The position numbers and the translations under genes are program-made. Below the pieces are notes generated by a model. The model made no database searches. It was given only the letters and a program-made list of their open reading frames with translations, and had not been told where the DNA came from. Source: Lateolabrax maculatus (lineage: Eukaryota; Chordata; Actinopteri; Acropomatiformes; Lateolabracidae). Taken from it: a stretch of 64,000 nt of DNA. Below are positions 51,343 to 63,200 of the stretch, in pieces (position 1 is the first letter of the stretch; the number at the start of each line of letters is the position of its first letter). The stretch is from contig CM062210.1 in NCBI GenBank assembly GCA_031216445.1, positions 5,204,501 to 5,268,500 on the forward strand, read 5' to 3'.

Positions 51343-54300
51343 ACATATATACACACATATATACATACATACATACATACATATGTGTGTGTATGTTTAG
51401 TGTACCTGTAATATCCTCCGCTCTCTGTCTCCAGGGACGGCTCCACTGCGCAGTAAATGGTCGTCTGAGCTCCCTGGGCAGAGTTTTTGGTGAAAGGACT
51501 GACCATCTTCATGACAATCTGTTGAGGGCCGCTCAGATGACGCCATAGGTCTGTCTGGACGACTCCGGGGTGGAGGGAATATGCCGTCACACCTGTGCCT
51601 GAAAGACGAGCCGATACCTGATTACTGCCACTGTACAACATGAATAAAACAGCATATGAATAATTGGGGAAAAACTTAAAACAAATTCAGAATACAGGAT
51701 GTTCTTAAAATACATAAAATGATACGATGGCGTTAAAGGTATGCACACCTTCTAGTCTCTTAGCCAGCGAGCGGGTGAAGAGGACATTGGCTAGCTTGCT
51801 CTGAGAGTAGGCTCCCTTCTTGTCGTAACTCTTCTCGCTGTTGATGTCCTCCAGATTGATGGTGCCCCAGGCGTGAGCCATGGAGGACACGGTGATAATC
51901 CTGGCTGGTGCCGATCTTTTGATCAGGTCAATCAACAAATGTGTCAACAGGAAGTGACCTGGAGAAGAATGAAATAGTTATCATATTCAATAGCAGAGTT
52001 TGTGAAAAGCAGAAAGACAGATATTATGTCTAACAAGTAATATATGTAACATTATATTCTCTTATTCTTCATTCACTGTGTATGTGTTGATATACAATCA
52101 GTTGCCAGTTTATTAGGTAAACCTAACTAAAACGTTATTGACTCCTTCCTTATAATTTCAACCACTTCCCACCTATAGGATATAAAAAAAGGTTTTGACT
52201 GGCAGTGAGAGAATTATATACAGGTGTCCAGATTGTCTTTATGTTGGTCAAAAAGAGAGACCAGTAATGACTTACAAGACAAGCTTTTAGTGAGCAAATA
52301 AGAAGAAAAGTATTTTATTAGAAGTGTCTCTAAGACTATAAACCATGGCAGGGACAAATGTTCTGATGACAGGGTGATAAACTGTTCTCTTTATCTTACC
52401 AAAGGACTATTTTCCTTATCAGTCATCAGCACAGAAAGCTTTAAAACACCAATTAATATTTAACAGCAAATGGACATTACTGCTAAATAGTAAAGTGTAA
52501 TAGAGGGCTATATACACCCCTTTATATACACCCCTTGGAGTGATCTTTGTCCTTGGAGGGATCTTTCTTCCCGACAAAGAGCTTTACAATTTTGCATCTC
52601 ATTCACCCATCTGCAACACATGGAGTGTGTGTGTCGACACACGGACGGGAGCTGGGGATCGAACCACCAACCCTGCGATTAGTGGACGACCCGCTCGACC
52701 TCCAGAGCCGCTGCCAGAAAACGGAAATAAAGAAAAAAACTATGTCTGCCTCCAACTGGACATTGCATGTATGTATGGAAATTGTTTTTAATGCCCTGAT
52801 CGCTATATGGTCAAAAGTCAGTGGACACCTGACAATCACACCTATATGAGCTTGTTGGATATCCCATTCTAAAACCATGGGCCCCCTTTGCAGCTACAAC
52901 AGCCGCCACTCTGTGTGTCTGTGGGAATTTGTGCCCATTCAGCCAAAAGAGCATCTGTGAGTTGAGGCACTGATGGTGGACGAGAAAGTTTGGCTCGCGT
53001 CCGGCGTTTAATTCCTCCCAAAGGTGTTCACTGGGGTTGAGGTCAGGAATCTGTAAAGGCCACTCGAGTTTCTCCACATCAAACTCATTTAACCGTGACT
53101 TTATGGACCTCACTCGCCTTGTGGCAAAGGTGTGCATCTTATAACAGTGCCATGTTTAAAGCCACTGAGCTCTTTTTAAGACCCATTCTAATTTCTAAAT
53201 GCTTGTCTGTGCAATGGGTGTGACTGAAATAGCAGAACTCAATCATCAGTAGGGGTGTCCACTGACTTTTGGCCATATAGTGTAACCTCCCACTTGGAGA
53301 CGTGGGTGGTAAAAGTGTGTGTAGGCTAAAAGAAAACCCTGGAGCTACAGTAATTCACTGATGTTGGCAGTCCAACATGACAGGAAATCTAAATAATGGA
53401 ATTCCTTTCATACAATTAACTTGACTTACAAACAGAGCTAAAAATCTGCAGAAGTTCATTTAAAATAGATTTTCAAATAGATTTTATGTAAGTGGGACAG
53501 CATATAAACACTACACAGTGTTATTTACCCATGTGGTTGACACCAATCTGCATCTCAAAGCCATCTGCTGTTTTCCCATAAGGACAAACCATAACACCGG
53601 CATTGTTGACGAGGATGTTGAGTTTCGGCTCTCCTGAAGAGAAGAACATCAAGAAATCAAATTATGTTGCTCTAAAGTCCTTTTGTGCGTACGTTTTTTC
53701 TAAAGAACAAACTGGTTAACCTTTGTTGATGGCTTCAGCAAACTCTCTAATCGACTTGGTATCTGCCAAATCAAGTGTCATGCATACGACATTTTCGTTG
53801 CCTGAGCTTTCAATGACTTCTTTCACAGCATCCTGTCCTCTATTCATGTCCCGGCACGCCATGATGACCTTTGCACCTAAACAGAAAAGAAAAACAGCAG
53901 TGAAACACATCAGTAAGTTATGTCTGTATCAGTTTCCCACACACCAGGCATGCATGTAACATGGGTGAAGAGCACCCCCTTGTGACAAAATGTGTTCACA
54001 TTATGTGTACTGTATTTCAACATGAGAATGAAACAAGGAAATATTTGTCTTAGAAAATAACAAAATGTCCTATTAAAAGGTAAATCCTACTCAATTTACT
54101 GGTTTTTAACAAGCTTAAAATGCAGATTTTAAATACAGGCGTAGTTACATGTTTCCACTGCATCCCCAAAGTCACATATTAAAGGGATAGTTACTGAAAT
54201 GGGGTTGTATGAGGTCCTATCCATACTCAGTATTATCTACAGTAGCAGTTACATCGCTTTCCTCAAAGCCACCAGACGCCTTTGACAAAAACAGTAATTT

Positions 54301-55633
54301 TACCTCACAGAACACACAAGTTGCTGGTCCCCCACTGCCTCGATTGGTTAGTTAGTTTGTGTTATTGTGTAACTTTGGTGTTTTAACACTTTAGTTCGGA
54401 TCTGAACTACACACGACACAAACAAACTTACCGATCGAGGTAGCGGTGGACCAGCAACTTGTGTGTTCTTTGAGGTAAAATTACTGTTTTGTCAAAGGAG
54501 TCTGGTGGCTTTGAAGAAAGCATATATGGATGTAACGGCTTCAGTTTCCCGTCAGAAAAGGACATCTGATGGCAAGTTAAAGCAATGAAAATAATCAAAA
54601 TATTGTGTACATTCAAACTGATATGGATCTGTGTCGGTACAGCTGCCTGCTTCTCCAGACTGAGGGCCTGCCGACCGCCGTCTACTGTAAGTTATACACC
54701 GACTATGGATAAGAACCTCAAAGAAAGTTAACTAGAAAAACGTGACTGGAAATTAATTTTCTTTAGACTTTGTAACCTGAAATTAGAGCTGGGCATCAAA
54801 ACTATAATTTGTTTTGAGTACAGACTGAAATGTGTACCCACCGCTGGCATCGGATGCTTGATCTAATTACCTACCTTACTCTTGAATTGGATATTTCATG
54901 ATTTAAATAATACTTTAGTCAAGCTTGGTCTGTATTTTATTAAGTCACAGCTCATGTATTCTATGGAAGATTTAAAATGCCTAAATTAAAACAAATAAAC
55001 AAAGAAACAAAGTGACATACAATACACATATTTAACTTTTTAGGTATGCATTTTCTGTGCCACATGTGTAGTAAACTGTGTCTAAATTCCTCCATGAGAG
55101 GCACTGAAAATAAGTATTTCTGTGGTATTAGTACAGAAATCATATTGGCACTAAATCCAAAAATGCAAGTCACCATGACAGAGATAAAAAATCCAAAGTT
55201 TGAGAGGATAATTTGAGGTGTGGCTGCAGTTGCTGTGATTGACCAACCTCTCTTTGCCAGGTCGATGGCTGTTTCTTTGCCAATACCGGTGTTGGCACCG
55301 GTGATGACGACAGTTTTGTCATCCAGCCTCTCCGCAGAGGACCAGGGCGTCCGGAAGAAATTTCTGGGATATTGAGAAATAACTGTTGCTAAACCGTGTC
55401 AACCAGAAAAAAAAATGGGTGTATTATGAACAATGGCAACTAAAATACATACTAGTTTCTCCCAACTGAGGCAAAGAAAAACGTCTGTTATCTTTTTACG
55501 TATCAACGAACTTGTTAATAAAGTTATTTAAAAATATTCTAAGCGTAGTTAACTAAAACTGACGTTACATCATTTATCTAGACAGCCGGAGTGTTTCCAT
55601 GAATGTAAAGAGTCCTCACCTTATAGCCTGCAT
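50582..55633 (-). CDS. rdh12l: Retinol dehydrogenase 12-like (short-chain dehydrogenase/reductase)
   Basis: NADP(H)-dependent SDR of the RDH11-14 group, which interconverts retinal and retinol and reduces lipid aldehydes, usually at the ER membrane. Exons in transcript order: 55633-55620, 55363-55248, 53876-53721, 53633-53529, 51958-51749, 51598-51406, 50684-50582; phases join to 298 aa. The cofactor motif TGANTGIG is at 26-33, and LVNNAGVM follows. Catalytic Ser155/156 are in ITVSSMAH, with Tyr181 and Lys185 in GAYSQSK. The substrate-side loop has LHPGVVQTDLWRH. The first coding exon is only 14 bases (MQAIR), which fits known fish rdh12l N-termini. The N-terminal membrane helix of RDH12 is short or absent here. 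RDH12, RDH13 or another family member are alternatives; the SDR assignment itself is firm. Confidence 0.88.
51291..51337 (+). repeat. (CA)n microsatellite in rdh12l-like intron 6
   Basis: About 23 CA units, then TACA/TATA repeats to about 51382, lie some 24-115 bases past the donor of exon 6 on the minus strand. Confidence 0.95.
52090..52200 (+). repeat. Fragment of a dispersed teleost repeat
   Basis: The phrase around GCCAGTTTATTAGGTAAACC followed by CTAACTAAAAC is one I recognise as recurring in fish genomes. Extent and family are uncertain. Confidence 0.35.
52530..52735 (-). repeat. tRNA-like SINE fragment
   Basis: On the minus strand this reads with a box-B-like GGTTCGATCCCC preceded by an A-box-like GAGCGGGTCGTCC, and ends in a TGGGTGAATGAGATGC...TTGTAAAGC tail. 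This is the layout of a common teleost tRNA-derived SINE. It is degenerate and intronic, and not a functional tRNA gene. Confidence 0.55.
52801..53283 (-). mobile_element. Short Tc1/mariner-derived element with terminal inverted repeats
   Basis: The ends are near-perfect inverted repeats of about 27 bases: CTATATGGTCAAAAGTCAGT onward at 52803, and its complement with one change ending near 53281. Inside, the minus strand encodes a remnant with WPLQIPDLNPSEHLWEEL, which is the DLNPxExLW end of a Tc1-type transposase. Most of the transposase is missing, so it cannot move by itself. It sits in rdh12l-like intron 4. Confidence 0.8.
54257..54520. repeat. Long foldback (about 88-bp inverted repeat) in rdh12l-like intron 2
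   Basis: Arm 1 (54257-54344) and arm 2 (54434-54520) are reverse complements with about seven or eight differences, around an 89-base loop. Upstream, AAAGGGATAGTTACTGAAATG near 54182 resembles the end of a common fish TTAA-type element, so this may be its palindromic core. The transcribed form would be a long hairpin. Confidence 0.8.
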
Positions 55634-55930
55634 CTCACTGTACTACAGCAGCCAGGTGGTTGGCTGTATCAAGCCAAAACGAATCTTTAATCTCAGGTTC
55701 AACCGCAAAACCCGCAAAACCCGCAAAACCCACTAACTTCATCAAGAAAAAACGCGTCGGTGGGTTGAAAACTTGCCATGCGGAACTGTCACAAACGGTG
55801 ACATCTGATAGGCCGGAATTTCAGCCAATCGGCTGCGAGTCCGTCACTCTTGGAGAACACTGATTGGTTAAACGTTCTGTTTGTTCCCGCCCTCGTAGTG
55901 TGTGTGTTTGATGGTGAAGACGGGCTGCGC
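55634..55930 (-). promoter_or_regulatory. rdh12l-like promoter and 5'UTR region
   Basis: CpG-richer sequence sits directly upstream of the ATG, with a tandem AACCCGCAA-type triplication near 55705-55735. No TATA box is clear. The transcription start is inferred. Confidence 0.4.
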
Positions 55931-56006
55931 CGGGCGGGCGGGGTTCACACTTACTAAAGAAACTACATTTATTTATTTGTTTATGGACACTTTGTAACAT
56001 TTTTCC

Positions 56007-56010
56007 TCTT

Positions 56011-56041
<31 letters not shown>

Positions 56042-56055
56042 TTATTATTATTATT
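56007..56055 (+). repeat. (CTT)n-(ATT)n microsatellite
   Basis: About eleven CTT units run directly into five ATT units. Confidence 0.95.
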
Positions 56056-59000
56056 GTACACAATTTTTTTATGTTTTTCAATCCAAACTCTCAATAATAA
56101 TTAAGTCCTGTGTAATTATGTAAGTATGATGACAATAAACAAAATGATTATCATAAAAATGAATAGATAAATAAATAATACAATTTTGTTCTTTTTTTGT
56201 TTTAATAATAACAAAGACTCTTAATTTTGTAGTATTTAAATAGACTCTCTTGTATTGTATTCAATTTACAGTAATTTATGATTGCAATACATAGGATGTA
56301 TGAAATAAAAACAAAGCAAAATAAACAAAACTAATAAAAAATACCAACAAAAACAAAAAAAAAACATTAGCTCTCCAGACATGAAGGTCCCATCATGCCT
56401 CAGTATTTCTCTCTCCAGCAGGTGGTAGCCAACGACCATCTACCACCAGGAATCAGCTGTTATACTCTGACACCAGCCCTGTGTTACTGAGTTATGTCCG
56501 TAGACAGATTAACAGGTTGGTATTTGGGTAGATCTTGTCCTTGGCTGAGATCTCACACTGCAGGCAAATAATTTGCATGAAACAGAAAAGACTTAGGCAC
56601 CAATCATGCCTCTCCAAAGTTCACAGAAACACCATGAATGGTTCATTCATACTTTACAGATATTATTACAGCATACAGTGGGATTACACTGTAGACCGAA
56701 GGTCATTAGAACAGGAAACATTGTGGCGGTCATCAGCTGATTGTGCGTAAGCAAACATTTCCTTCCCTATTCTCTGCAGGATCAGGCAGCAAAAGGAGTG
56801 TACGTGTGTGTTATATCTGTGTGTGTGTGCATATAGGTGCATTTTTACAAAGACAGATAGATGTGTGCGTAATGTGAATGTGGGACACAATTGGATCCAG
56901 GCTGATTAGAAAACACCCAGGAGTCCAAATGAAGTTTGTGTGCACTTATCCTGATTGTATCCCCCCCACCTCCCCTCTTTAACTTCCTTTTCTATGTTTA
57001 TTTAAGCGAGAAGTGATTGCAAGTGGGACAGGAAGTGTTTGTAAGTGGCTGTTTATTCATTTCTCATATAGTGTATAACAACATGACTTATTGTGATTGA
57101 CTAAGTACTGAGTAAGTCATCTGTTAAACAAACAGGTGCTCTATGGTACAACAGGTAACAGGTAACCAAACAAAAATACACATTGAGTCACGTCATTCAA
57201 GTCCATATTTAGATATTTAAATTTTATTATGTAACACAATAACACTCTATGTGCTTATTTGTGTCTTATTTGCATGGCATCTTCCCCCCTTGTGTTTGCT
57301 ATTGTTGATGGGCTACTGTATTGTCATAATGGCAAAAAACATCAGACATAACAGTTTACCTAAGCTATTACTGGCGCCGCATTAGCAGCTTCCCAGAGGC
57401 CAAACACAATGGAGAGGCAAGAGGATGCGCTGAATAAACTATGAGAACAATCCATTAGCTATAATGGGACTATTAACTTTACTTTGGCAGATGGAGAGCA
57501 AGAGGATGCAGATTCCTTATTTTTATATAGAGGATAGAAAACACAAATAAACAAGTGAGACCTGAAGGAGAACATCTAATGTTGATATGACTGTGCAGGT
57601 TAAACAACAATTGCACTGATTTTAAGAATGTATAAACACTAACAAAACACATGCGAGAAATGTGTAACATAATCTAAACCATTGAGTCATTGTGCTGCTA
57701 TGATGTGATATACTACCTCTTACTATCATTAATACTGAACACACACAGAGCAATTATAATAAAGATAATTACATACTTTATTTACATTACACTTCAAAAC
57801 TAAGTTGCAGGGTGAGTTAATAAGAAAACAATAATACAACATAAGTAGGTACAAATAAAAGATTAAACCTTAAAGATTAACTCCAGACATGTTTTAAGAC
57901 ACTGCTTTGAATAATACTTTGTGTCTGACACAGTTTTTCCACAGAAAAGATGAATCACCTCGTTCAGAATCCTTTTATTTGTGGCCACCTTTAAATATGT
58001 TTTGGATTAGTTTACACTGTTCACACAGACTGGCGCAAGCACATATTAATACAAATGAATGACATATAAATGCAGGATAAAATATGTATATAATGAAAAG
58101 AAAAGATACAAGAAAGCAAACAAAAAAGAAAGAAAAATTCATCCACCAACTCAGTCCAACTTTCCACTTTATTATTATGTGACTATACACCATAAAATCA
58201 CATCGTTCAGATACATGTTACATATAGGATTTAACTAAATCGACTGACATATAACATTTAACTAACACAGAAGCTGTCTTATTGTAATAGCAGCTGTTTC
58301 CTCATCCTTAAGAGCTGTTAAAGAGGCATTTCTAAAACCACATGATTCTAAAAAAAAAGTGACTGATTGTTTAATACATAGATATCAAATATATATAAAT
58401 CCAAATCTTGTCTGTAATTTGCATGTTGGGCTGCAACAGGCTTTCAGACAGTCACAAAATCATGCTTGAAGGTACAGTACAGGGCTTAAACTGAGACAGA
58501 TGAATATGAAAACAGCCTTCGAGTGTCAAACTGCACATAAATCATTCTGCACAGTGACGGGCAAGTGAACAATAAGCAAAACTAATTTTTGAGTGGAGGG
58601 AGACTTTAAATATTTATACTATTGTAGTGATGATTCGACAAACTTGAGAAAGGCCTTTTCGTAGAAGAGTTTTAAGGAGGAGATTTTCTAAAGACTGACT
58701 TTGCGAGACAGATGTACTTAAGATGCCACATAAACATTCAGAACTGAGCTATTTAGACAATAACTATGTTTTTAAAAAAATAAAACAAAATTTCTTGCCC
58801 TTTTAAACAGGTCAGTAGCAAAGCTGGGCGAGCAAGAAACCCTGGTGTTTACATTATAACAATATCTTTCCAAGATCACAGCCCTCAGTGCCTCCCCCAA
58901 CACAGACACGCAGGCGGCCAGAGTCTGGCTTGTACAGTGAGCTCCGATCTACAAAATCTCAAATGATCTGCAGCACGTGGGACACGATAAACATCTCCAA

Positions 59001-59762
59001 GTGTCTTTATCTCCTGCCTTCACATTTACTGCAGTCCGAACCTTTACTGGTCCCTCCAACACCCATATTGTGTTTAGTCTGGCTCTTTCTGCAGCCCCCC
59101 GCATGCTTCTGTATTTAGTTTCTCACCCTGGCAGCCTCCCTCACCTCTTTGAATGGTTACATAACACGTAAACGGTGCCATTCATTTGCTCGGACCGTTC
59201 CTCTTTACTGATCCAATCTCCGAGCGTTAATGGCTTTTTCAAATGCTGCACCATTTCCCTGGGATACCAATCTATACCTTCGTAATTGCAGTCTGTCTTT
59301 AAACAGTGGTCTTGTTTTACACCAGATGACGGACGCTTTCATGTCACCACTGCCCTGCTGACTGAAACACACTGCAGATCTGCCACATCAGTTCCCTCCA
59401 TAATTGGGCTAAAGCTTTTTTCTCACCAGTTTTCTTTTTCTCTGGAGAAATTAGCACAGCAAAAGCAGGAAGGTCATGTGAAGGTTTTCTTGTTTGATGC
59501 AGTCCAGAGATGATTTTTGAGGAATGGAAAGTGTTTCCTTCCACATGTATCCAAACCTAACAACATGTTTTGTCACGTTTATGTTACACAACATCTCCCC
59601 CCTTATGGGCTCAAATCTGCTTTTTGGTATTAATGCACAGTTTGTGCAATCTCTTTCTTTTTGTAATTATGAGTCTCACCCTAAGGGGATATTACAGTTT
59701 GTATTATTTGTCTTAAGCTTGAGATCAATCTGCATTATTTTTTCTAGACTAGGTCTTTCTGC
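56056..59762. other. Intergenic, no gene seen
   Basis: AT-rich sequence with no open frame resembling a known family and no tRNA or clear repeat. The slightly GC-richer part near 58870-59160 has short open frames, but no splice-consistent coding signal that I can support. Confidence 0.4.
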
Positions 59763-60211
59763 TTAAAGGATCAGTTCACCTAAATAAAAAAAATCAACAA
59801 CCGCAAGCAGCAACAACAACGGCGACAACAGTATCTCACTTACCTGTAGTAACACTTTTAATACAATTGACAACTTTATTTTCAGACCAATGCATTTCAG
59901 CTTGTAGCCTTCATCAAGATCATCATAAAACACATTACAAAGACATTTTTTATAAGATGGGTATAAAGCAAAACATTTAAATATGAAAATATAAAAGAGA
60001 ATCAATCAGTTGGGCACCCACACAATACAATAGCACTCCCAGAAATGTATCATAGCGGTGGCCGGATGGGGCCACTGAAAAATACACAGTTGGCCAATGA
60101 CAATTAACCCAAGTGACACCTCTTGCATCTAATAGACAACAGAAACAGTGTCCTGATTAGTCTGGACGATTTATTTTTTATTTTCTGTTTAGAGGTGAAC
60201 TGACCCTTTAA
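59763..60211. mobile_element. Small TTAA-flanked element (MITE)
   Basis: TTAA stands at both ends (59763-59766 and 60208-60211). Just inside, AGGATCAGTTCACCT faces the complement AGGTGAACTGACCCT (14 of 15 matching). A TTAA target duplication with these ends suggests a Kolobok- or piggyBac-like non-autonomous element. No transposase is encoded. Confidence 0.75.
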
Positions 60212-63200
60212 ACAGATGCTACCAAGCCAATGGAAGTGCAACATGGGGATAGAAGTTTTAGATCTGGTCTAGTGGTCTAAGAAAATTAAATTCCAAGCAC
60301 ATATAAATCTTACAAATGAAAAGCCATCAGAAAATGTTGGGTCAATCCTGAAGTATTTCTCTGTAACATCAAATATGTTCAAGTTTGGAGAAACATTGTT
60401 AGGTATTATTAATTAAGAGTTAAACACTCAAAAACTTTAATCTAATCTGCTTCATCATAACTGTGTGGGTTTAGTTTGGTCAGATTTGATTGGCAGTGAT
60501 GGCAACATAAGCAAACGAACCTAGAACTGCTATCAGATTTTATTCACATGTTGCTGATTGGTGCACAGAAATGCGTGACATCACTCAGTTCCCACTTCAT
60601 ATCCATTGCTCATAATAAGAAGCTGTTTGAGATAACACGTTACAGTCTTACCTTGCCTTTCTGAAATACATCAGATCAGTTCCTTCCCTTGATCGCCACC
60701 TTTTGATCTTCACCGTTTCATCTTGGTTGCAGCATGCGTCATCACAGCTGAACCTCTGTTTCGCTTTGTCACAGAAAATGTGGGAACAAAGAACAGCGTC
60801 AGCGTCAAGGCTGTTTCAACACCAACCTAAAGCCGTTAACGTGTTCTGCTCGGTCCATCAAAGAGATAATTCACCAATGTCACAAGATGGCACTGTGGTG
60901 AATTTAGGTTATGTTGCCCTTTGAAGGTGAGCAGACAGTCATTAGGGCCCTGCTATGAGCTCCAGGAAACAGGCGTTCAGTGCTATTTATAGAGCTGTCT
61001 CAAGGAGTCAATACTGTATTCGGAGCTGTGTGTACAGTACTCCTCTGGGGGACGAGGGTGGCCTGGTTTAATGGCTGCTTCATGACATTTATAGCAGCAT
61101 GACATACAGTATGATATTTCAGTGTAAAAGTATTACCTAAAGTCATGGTTGTGGGGTGAAAGGGTGACATTTATTTATTTTTTTTGTGGACTGTACCAAG
61201 AGAATAAGCTGCGATGGCATATATTTTACTTTATCAGGGTGTTTTTATGACACCTGCTTGAAATTTGGTTCAGTTAAATGGGGAATTAGGCCTCTGTGAC
61301 TTCTATTGATCTCTACTGGTGACTGAGGACTTGCCACAACGTCTTATGATGCCCTGAACATAAATATTACATTCACATTTCTACAATTGCTTTTCACATT
61401 TTCCCTGGTTTTGGCTTCAAAACAAACTTTCTCGCTCAGGTCATTGCCCTCCATCTTTGAGCTGCTGAAACCGCAAGTAGGTCAGGGAACATTGGGAGCC
61501 TTTCAAATGTCAAGAGGTTGGCACACTTTTGTTTCTTAGCTACAACAAAAACAACAACAACTTTTTCAAAAATAGCCATACATTAGGCAAAGAAATGATC
61601 TTTTCTGATATTTATTTTACAACTTATAAGTCATTATTAAAGGGGAATGTTCAATGTCCTAGCAGTAAACACCTTACTTTTTGTAACTTCAGTGACTTTG
61701 GGTAGGATTTGAATTGTTTTATGATCTTTCTACTGTGGGAAAATCTTTCTTGTACCCTTTCACACATACAGTAATTTAACCTGTACTGTCTTTACATGCT
61801 CGCCTCATGACACATTTATTTCTGTTGTAACTCAAGATGTCTCATTTGCCAAATACGCTACATGGGAGCGGCACACTCATTATGTCATTTAGCCATCCAG
61901 TCTAATATATTATTTTACACAAGCTACTGTAATATATCAACAACTTTATCATTATTTTTAACTTGTAATGCTACAGAATGTCTCATTGCTGTTACAGTGT
62001 AACCTCTGTACAACTCTGATTCAGCTTCCTCTTCCTGCAGACATTTCAGCTGCAGCGCCACTACGTATAAATTTTATCCAGTGCTGAGTACTAAGTGATC
62101 AGCTTCATTCATTACATTCATCCCATTCATTCAGTAGTTAAACAGATGGGGTCTGCCACAGCAGCCACAGTAAAATTATTAGGCTCTATCATCTCATCCC
62201 TGCAAACCACTGATGTCCTTGCCAGGATTTCCCCGCTCACCCCTGTGACCTGGAGTATTTTTACAAATTTAATTACTAACAGAAATGTGGAATATTTTGT
62301 TTAATGGGGATTTTTCTTTTTTCTTTCGTCTGCTCCTGTTAGGGCTTGACACAGCGGATATCTGATTTTATGATCCACATATTTCATTTGGCATAGGTTT
62401 TACACACCCTTCCTGATGCAACGGTCACCATTTATCCAGGCTTGGGACCTGCACTAGGAACACACTGGCTTGTGCATCCCCTAGTGGCTGGATTCAATGG
62501 GGATTTTTGTGTATTTCATGATTATTTATGTATTTGTTCAGGACAGAATATCTGTCTCTCTCCTTTGTCTGGTTTTGTAATCAGTGTAGTGTGCACTGGA
62601 ACTAAGGAAAAAATGAAATTATTTATGGAGACATGTCTATTAGTCTAAACTTGAGAAACAGGCTGAAATCTTTTTTATCATCACAGATGGAATATTATTT
62701 TATCCAGATGGTTAGAAGAATCATAGGTGATTCTATAAATACCTTCAAAATCCTGATAGGTGGCGTTAAACAACCTGCATGGTTTTTCAAAGGTTGTCAA
62801 GGATTTATCTTTTGTTAAAACAGAAGCTTATCTCTGTGACAGTGGAGACGCATGTGTTTAGCTGTTGACTCAGCTGTAGCCCATTGGATCAGTAGATTGT
62901 ACACATGTTACATGAGGTGTATGATGCTTTTAAAAGCCTAAATCTAAGAACATTTTAATGAGAAAGTTATTTACATGCCAGTTGTTTGTTGTGTCCATTG
63001 TTCTCACACCACCTGCATCTCATGATTTGACATTTACAGTATATTTCATGATTCACCTGAAGATAGCATACTGTATATTGTGATGGGAACTATCTCTTTA
63101 GAAAGTATTATCTTTGTTTGAGTTTCAGGTATATGGGTTTCTATGAGTGGTCTTATAGCCACAGTAATCAGGGTTTATATAGAGCCACAGCTGCAAGATT

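Noticed and set aside
52530..52735. Functional tRNA gene on the minus strand
   Set aside because: Box-A and box-B-like words are present but no cloverleaf forms, and the tail is that of a SINE.
58888..59171. Coding exon in the distal intergenic region
   Set aside because: Two overlapping frames are open but neither resembles a known protein nor has a consistent set of splice sites.
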